DNA of 11,166 nucleotides, taken from Mollicutes bacterium (lineage in GTDB: Bacteria > Bacillota_I > Bacilli_A > Izemoplasmatales > Izemoplasmataceae). This document shows, one piece after another, positions 6,719 to 11,166 of this stretch. Position numbers and translations under genes: made by a program. The stretch lies in contig PUMO01000003.1 in NCBI GenBank assembly GCA_003551405.1, positions 1 through 11,166 of the forward strand, written 5' to 3'. Each line of letters opens with the position of its first letter. The stretch's first letter is position 1. The notes beneath the pieces were generated by a model, which was not told the origin of the DNA, ran no database searches, and saw only the letters and a list, made by a program, of their open reading frames with translations.

Positions 6719-7849
6719 TTATTTATAAAAACGATTGAAAAAGTCGTTTTTAAAATCAAGCAGCCTGTCATTTTGAATGGCGTGGCGGATCTTACGCATG
6801 AGGGTATTGAGGAAATAAAGATTATGATAACTGATCAATCGCGCCCCCAGTGTTTCGCCCGCTTTAAACAAGTGGCGCAAATAGCTTTTGGTGTATGTTT
6901 GACAAACCTTACAGTCACATGAAGAATCAAGCGACGTCATATCTGAAAGGTAGCGTGCACTTTTGATGGGAATTTTTCCATCATGCGTCAGCGCGCTGCC
7001 ATGCCGTGCAAGGCGGGTCGGATTAACGCAGTCAAACATATCAATGCCGCGGATGACGGCTTCCAAAATATCATCTGGCGTGCCCACCCCCATCAAATAG
7101 CGCGGTTTGTCCGGAGGCAATTGATGGGCAATGTCATCAAGCACTTGATACATCATGGGCTTGGGTTCGCCCACACTGAGCCCACCAATGGAATATCCAT
7201 CAAATCCGATGGACGTCAAATTCCGTAAGGATTGTTCCCTTAAGTCTTTGAACGGCCCACCCTGAACAATGCCAAAAAGCGCCTGATCAGTGCGTTTCAT
7301 TACATGTTTTCCGCGTTCAGCCCACCGCGTGGTGCGTTCAACCGATGCTTTCATGTAATCATAATCACTGTCAAAGGGCGGACATTCATCAAAACTCATG
7401 ATGATGTCCGCACCCAGTTTTTGTTGGATTTCAATGCTTTTTTCCGGTGATAAAAAGAGTTTTTCACCACTTTTGTGATGTTTAAAGTGGACGCCTTCTT
7501 CTTTTATGATACGGTTGTTCGCAAGTGAAAACACTTGAAAACCACCACTGTCAGTAAGCAGGCCGCCAGACCATTTCATGAAACCACGGATGCCGCCGTG
7601 TTGTTCGATAATATCTTCCCCCGGTTGAAGCCAAAGATGATAGGTATTGCCCAGGATCAACCCTTGAGAAACCGCATCAATCTCTTCTACATCGAGGGTT
7701 TTGACAGTTGCTTGCGTGCCTACGGGCATGAAAATAGGGGTTTCAAACTGGCCATGAGGGGTGGTGAGTGTTCCGGTGCGTGCACCGGTTTGTTTACAGG
7801 TATGATGCAATTCAAATTGAAATTGAATGGTCCTCACGCTCCTAGTCAT
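6719..7849 (-). CDS. tgt: Queuine/preQ1 tRNA-guanine transglycosylase
   Basis: Exchanges guanine 34 in the wobble position of GUN-anticodon tRNAs (Asp, Asn, His, Tyr) for preQ1, the committed step of queuosine insertion. With ATG at 7849 the product has 376 residues, close to the 381 of B. subtilis. Visible: TPHGQFETPIFMPVGTQATVK near residue 29, LTDSGGFQVF with the general-acid/base Asp (D100), FDECPP (D154), and MFDCVNPTRLARHG carrying the nucleophile D273. The zinc site is C311, C313, C316 and H342. The start is uncertain: ATG at 7849 overlaps the upstream stop (ATGACTAG) but lacks a Shine-Dalgarno sequence; GTG at 7837 matches family N-termini but has AGGAG only 1 base away; the ATG at 7879 adds 10 atypical residues. 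No other queuosine gene lies in the window, so preQ1 synthesis or salvage must be encoded elsewhere. Confidence 0.96.
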   Translation of the reverse strand: MTRSVRTIQFQFELHHTCKQTGARTGTLTTPHGQFETPIFMPVGTQATVKTLDVEEIDAVSQGLILGNTYHLWLQPGEDIIEQHGGIRGFMKWSGGLLTDSGGFQVFSLANNRIIKEEGVHFKHHKSGEKLFLSPEKSIEIQQKLGADIIMSFDECPPFDSDYDYMKASVERTTRWAERGKHVMKRTDQALFGIVQGGPFKDLREQSLRNLTSIGFDGYSIGGLSVGEPKPMMYQVLDDIAHQLPPDKPRYLMGVGTPDDILEAVIRGIDMFDCVNPTRLARHGSALTHDGKIPIKSARYLSDMTSLDSSCDCKVCQTYTKSYLRHLFKAGETLGARLISYHNLYFLNTLMRKIRHAIQNDRLLDFKNDFFNRFYK

Positions 7850-9119
7850 TGTTTTTGGTGGAATGATTTTTAAAGGCATTGGAAATCATTAAGTTTATAC
7901 GGTTGATTTGGTTGATTTCTGAGGCGGAAGTGTCATAATCAATCGCCACGATGTTGCTTTCAGGATACGCTTGTTTCAGTCGCTTAAACATGCCCTTGCC
8001 CGCAATGTGGTTAGGCAAGCAACCAAAAGGTTGTGTACATACAATATTGGGCGCGCCATGATTGATAAGATCAACCATCTCAGCGGTTAAGAGCCATCCT
8101 TCGCCAGTATGAGTGCCACGGCTTATGAAACCATCCGCCATCGTTTTAAGTTTTTTAAATGGTACTGGGGCTTCAAATTGATATTTTTTGAGCATGTTGC
8201 GTATTCGTTGGCGCCGCACTTCCACATATTTGATCAGCGATTTTAAGATGAATCGCTCTTTAAAAGGCCCACCATACTGTTTAATGTCTTCCGCACGAGA
8301 GTCAAAGGTGTATAAAAAGAAATCATAAAGCGGGGGGGTGACCACCTCGACGCCTTCTTTTTCAAGGCTTGCTTCTAAGTGGTTGTTGCCCAGAGGAGAA
8401 TATTTGACGAATATTTCTCCCACGACCCCGACTTTCGGTTTGTTTTCACCGGTTAATGAAAGTGCACGGAAGCGTTTCACAATGGAGCGTGCTTTCTTTT
8501 TACTTTTACGCCAAGTAAACAGTTTTTTATGGTAAAAGTATGTCTTAAGCTCACGGTCAATGGTTTCCTTGAGTTGTTTGACTTCACCCGGATTCACTTC
8601 ATAAGGGCGTGTTTGATTGACAAGCGTCATGATCAAATCACCAAAAATGACCCCTTCATGCAACTTATGAAGTAATCGTGGGGTGATTTTGAACCCTGGG
8701 TTTTGTTCGAGTCCATTCGCATTTAAGCTAATGACAGGAACAAATTCCAGTTTTGCTTTTTGGAGGGCTTTACGTAGCAGCGCAATATAATTGCTTGCAC
8801 GGCATCCCCCACCCGTTTGAGTGATGATGAGGGCAACCTTGTGCTTATCGATGCCTTTTTTCTTTATCGCATCAATAAACTGCCCTATCACCAGCATGGC
8901 AGGCACGCAAATGTCATTATGAGAGTATTTCATGCCTTCGTGAATCAAGTTGTAATCGGTGTTGTGAAGCAGTTCAGCGTTATAACCTTCACTGTTTAAG
9001 GCTTCAACCAAATATTCAAAATGATAAGGCGCCATTTGTGGGACCAAAATCGTATATTCCTTGCGCATTTCTTCAGTAAAGATTAACCGACCGTTTTCTG
9101 TATACTTAAGCTCTGCCAT
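7842..9119 (-). CDS. COG3581 protein, HgdB-like C-terminal part of the acyl-CoA dehydratase activase-related family, as a separate gene
   Basis: A 425-residue cytoplasmic protein resembling the COG3581 region that in many anaerobic Firmicutes forms the C-terminus of a very large activase-like polypeptide, itself related to 2-hydroxyacyl-CoA dehydratase subunits. Conserved cysteines are C71 (NDICVPAM), C106 (TGGGCRASNY), C361 and C367 (CTQPFGCLPNH), suited to holding an iron-sulfur cluster. Other family stretches are GEIFVKYSPLGNNHLE near residue 234 and SRGTHTGEGWLLTAEM near 333. A basic stretch lies at about 198-218. The start ATG overlaps the upstream gene by 14 bases and has GAGG 9 bases before it, so it is a true second gene rather than a frameshift. 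The substrate is unknown for this family; I infer an ATP-driven low-potential electron role with the upstream ATPase. Confidence 0.85.
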   Translation of the reverse strand: MAELKYTENGRLIFTEEMRKEYTILVPQMAPYHFEYLVEALNSEGYNAELLHNTDYNLIHEGMKYSHNDICVPAMLVIGQFIDAIKKKGIDKHKVALIITQTGGGCRASNYIALLRKALQKAKLEFVPVISLNANGLEQNPGFKITPRLLHKLHEGVIFGDLIMTLVNQTRPYEVNPGEVKQLKETIDRELKTYFYHKKLFTWRKSKKKARSIVKRFRALSLTGENKPKVGVVGEIFVKYSPLGNNHLEASLEKEGVEVVTPPLYDFFLYTFDSRAEDIKQYGGPFKERFILKSLIKYVEVRRQRIRNMLKKYQFEAPVPFKKLKTMADGFISRGTHTGEGWLLTAEMVDLINHGAPNIVCTQPFGCLPNHIAGKGMFKRLKQAYPESNIVAIDYDTSASEINQINRINLMISNAFKNHSTKNND

Positions 9120-11166
9120 AACGTCTCGCCTCTTTATTCATCGTTGAAAGCAAGCTGCGCAACCGAATGTTGACAGCGCCCAAGTTCGATATTTCATCTA
9201 TCTTGATTTGGGTATAGTATTTGCCGTTTGCTTCCAGTAAATCACGCAGTTCATCGCTGGTAATGGCATCAAGCCCGCACCCGAAACTTACCAGTTGAAC
9301 CATGTTGACCCTTGAAAGTGGCGCAATGGCACGCGCCGCATCATAAAGCCTGGTATGATAGGTCCACTGATTAAGCACATTGACATGTTCTTGATGAGCA
9401 AGATGATTAATGGCGTCCTCACTTAAAAGCACAACATTGAGACTACGGATGAGTTTGGGAATGCCGTGGTTGACCTCCGGGTCGATATGGTAAGGTCGGC
9501 CCGCAAGGACAATGGCATTAAGATTGTTGTCTTCAGCGTATTTGAGTGCACGTTCGCCTTCTTTTTGTATGTTTTCTCTAAAGGTTATGTATTCATCCAT
9601 GCCTGCCTCGAAGGCTTTTTCCATCGCTTTTTTACTTGTCTTTATATAAGGAGAGAGTTTATCATGCATGATTTTGATGAATTTTCGTTTATCCGATAAA
9701 GAAATGTAAGGCTGTAAGAAGGTTAAAAGGTCAAGATGCGTCATATTGCCTTCAATCACTTCAGGGTAGTGCGCCACAATGGGACAATTGAAGTGATTGT
9801 GCCCATGGGATTTTTCCTGAAAGTTAAAAGGCATGTTTGGATAAAAGATGAAATCCGGATGTTTTTGATTAAGATTTTCCATGTGGCCGTGGACAAGTTT
9901 GGCCGGATAACAAACCGTATCTGAGGGAATGGAGTCCTGACCGCTTTCATACATGGATTTCGTGGAGCGATCACTGGTAATCACTTTGACATCCAGCGCT
10001 TCAAAAAACGTGTGCCAAAACGGAATGTTTTCATACATGTTGAGTACCATGGGAATGCCGACGGTTGCTTGGTAGGTTTTCTCATCACTGGGTTGATAAC
10101 GACGAATTTGGTCATACTTGTATAAATAGAGGTTCGGCAGTTCATCATACGACACCTTAAGCCCAGCACCTTTTTCACAGCGGTTTCCACTGATATATTT
10201 TTTACCGTCGTTAAACAAATTAATGGTAAGCGGGCAACGGTTTTCACACTTGTTGCATATGGCCCGCTTGGATTTATACGTAAACGTCTCAAGCGCCCGC
10301 GGACTCAATAAGTCACTGTGATTATGGGGAAGCGCGGCGTCCTTTGCAAGGATGGCTGCGCCAAACGCTCCCATGAGCCCAGCAATATTGGGGCGGGTCA
10401 CTTCAACACCGGTTTCACGTTCAAACGCCCTTAGGACCGCATCATTTTTAAATGTGCCGCCCTGGACAATGATTTGATCACCATACTCTTCAACAACATC
10501 ATGCGCACGAATGACTTTATAAAGCGCATTTTTAACCACACTGAGCGCAAGACCCGCTGCAATGTCTTCTGTTTTGGCGGCTTCTGACTGCGCCTGTTTC
10601 ACGCTTGAATTCATAAATACTGTGCAGCGAGAGCCCAAATCCACCGGTGCACTGGCGCGTGTTGCAAGCGACGCAAAGTCCTGAATCTCAAAACCGAGTG
10701 ACTCAGAAAAGGTTTCGATGAATGACCCACAGCCACTACTGCATGCTTCGTTTAGCACAATGGAAGAAATCATGCCATCATCGACTTTGAAACACTTCAT
10801 GTCCTGCCCACCAATATCGACCACAAAACTTACATCCGGGTTAAAGTGCTTTGCAGCGTTGTAATGACAAATGGTTTCGACTTCACTGCCATCGAGATTA
10901 AAAGCATTTTTGATCAGTTCCTCGCCATACCCCGTTGAAAAAGCCTTTTTGACAATAATGCCTTCATGAATGGATTCATACATCGTTAACAGTGCTTTTT
11001 TTACGACTTCAAGCGGATTGCCACGGTTATGGGTATAGTACTGATAAAGCAATTCACGGTTTTCACCGATTAAAACCATTTTGGTTGTGGTTGAGCCGGC
11101 ATCAATCCCTAAATACGCATTGCCGTGATAATCATTAATGTCTACGTCTTCGACACTTGCTTTAGC
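9106..11166 (-). CDS. CoA-enzyme activase-like ATPase (BadF/BcrA/HgdC type) fused to DUF2229/COG3580, 5' end outside window
   Basis: The frame is open to the window edge; 686 residues are visible and the start lies upstream. An ASKHA ATPase domain comes first: phosphate loop GIDAGSTTTK at visible residues 20-29, STGYGEELIK near 77, DIGGQDMK near 117, then cysteines C142 and C146 (ACSSGCG) and C181 (SRCTVF), which match the positions where HgdC-type dimers hold a [4Fe-4S] cluster. From about residue 300 the DUF2229/COG3580 region begins, with ICNKCENRCPLTI, then NMYENIPFWHTFFEAL, SDTVCYPAKLVHGH and FNCPIVAHYPEV, and VSFGCG near the end. Relatives carry two tandem ATPase domains before DUF2229, so the visible one is likely the second. 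ATP-dependent electron transfer is inferred from HgdC; the partner here is probably the overlapping COG3581 gene. Confidence 0.88.
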   Translation of the reverse strand, partial: AKASVEDVDINDYHGNAYLGIDAGSTTTKMVLIGENRELLYQYYTHNRGNPLEVVKKALLTMYESIHEGIIVKKAFSTGYGEELIKNAFNLDGSEVETICHYNAAKHFNPDVSFVVDIGGQDMKCFKVDDGMISSIVLNEACSSGCGSFIETFSESLGFEIQDFASLATRASAPVDLGSRCTVFMNSSVKQAQSEAAKTEDIAAGLALSVVKNALYKVIRAHDVVEEYGDQIIVQGGTFKNDAVLRAFERETGVEVTRPNIAGLMGAFGAAILAKDAALPHNHSDLLSPRALETFTYKSKRAICNKCENRCPLTINLFNDGKKYISGNRCEKGAGLKVSYDELPNLYLYKYDQIRRYQPSDEKTYQATVGIPMVLNMYENIPFWHTFFEALDVKVITSDRSTKSMYESGQDSIPSDTVCYPAKLVHGHMENLNQKHPDFIFYPNMPFNFQEKSHGHNHFNCPIVAHYPEVIEGNMTHLDLLTFLQPYISLSDKRKFIKIMHDKLSPYIKTSKKAMEKAFEAGMDEYITFRENIQKEGERALKYAEDNNLNAIVLAGRPYHIDPEVNHGIPKLIRSLNVVLLSEDAINHLAHQEHVNVLNQWTYHTRLYDAARAIAPLSRVNMVQLVSFGCGLDAITSDELRDLLEANGKYYTQIKIDEISNLGAVNIRLRSLLSTMNKEARRYGRA

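Noticed and set aside
9106..9119. Break between the two activase-related genes looked like a possible frameshift of a single large gene.
   Set aside because: The second gene has its own ATG and Shine-Dalgarno-like GAGG, and both products are complete around the junction.
1..11166. Mobile elements, CRISPR arrays, toxin-antitoxin pairs, tRNA or rRNA genes.
   Set aside because: No repeat arrays, inverted terminal repeats, transposase-like frames or cloverleaf-compatible segments were seen; coding genes fill nearly all of the minus strand.

Overview
The window reads as a compact, all-minus-strand chromosomal segment from an anaerobic low-GC Gram-positive (Bacillota or a wall-less relative). The main evidence is the run ftsZ - yggS - sepF - yggT - ileS, which matches the order of the Bacillus ftsZ/ylmE/ylmF/ylmG/ileS neighbourhood, plus a T-box leader on ileS. 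UGA is used as a stop (ftsZ, yggS, ileS) and Trp is read from UGG, so this is the standard bacterial code and not the mycoplasma code. ylmH and divIVA, which lie between ylmG and ileS in Bacillus, are absent. tgt lies directly upstream of ftsZ where ftsA would often be, and SepF is unusually short. These points hint at a reduced or rearranged division cluster such as might occur in an Acholeplasma/Izemoplasma-like lineage, but that assignment is inference.

Layout in the direction of transcription (11166 to 1): (1) 11166-7842 holds a two-gene version of the large CoA-dehydratase-activase-like protein family: an ASKHA ATPase joined to a DUF2229/COG3580 domain (5' end outside the window), then a separate COG3581 protein. 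(2) 7849-6719 is tgt, overlapping the previous gene. (3) 6706-4264 is the division block: a putative promoter, then ftsZ, yggS, sepF and yggT, packed with overlaps or gaps of a few bases. (4) 4260-3988 holds a strong promoter and an Ile-type T-box leader ending in a U-rich terminator. (5) 3987-1249 is ileS. (6) 1218-1 holds two tandem YczE-like membrane proteins, the second cut by the window edge.

FtsZ, SepF and YggT would act together at the division site, and YggS serves pyridoxal-phosphate homeostasis. IleRS is induced through the T-box when uncharged tRNA-Ile accumulates, and read-through could also supply the YczE-like pair. No mobile element, CRISPR array, rRNA or tRNA was seen. There is no obvious new multi-gene system. 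The most striking observation is in IleRS: the threonine-rich peptide of the editing site (Thr-Thr-Thr-Pro in the family) is replaced by Met-Ile-Ile-Leu, while the other editing-site residues and the aminoacylation motifs are kept.
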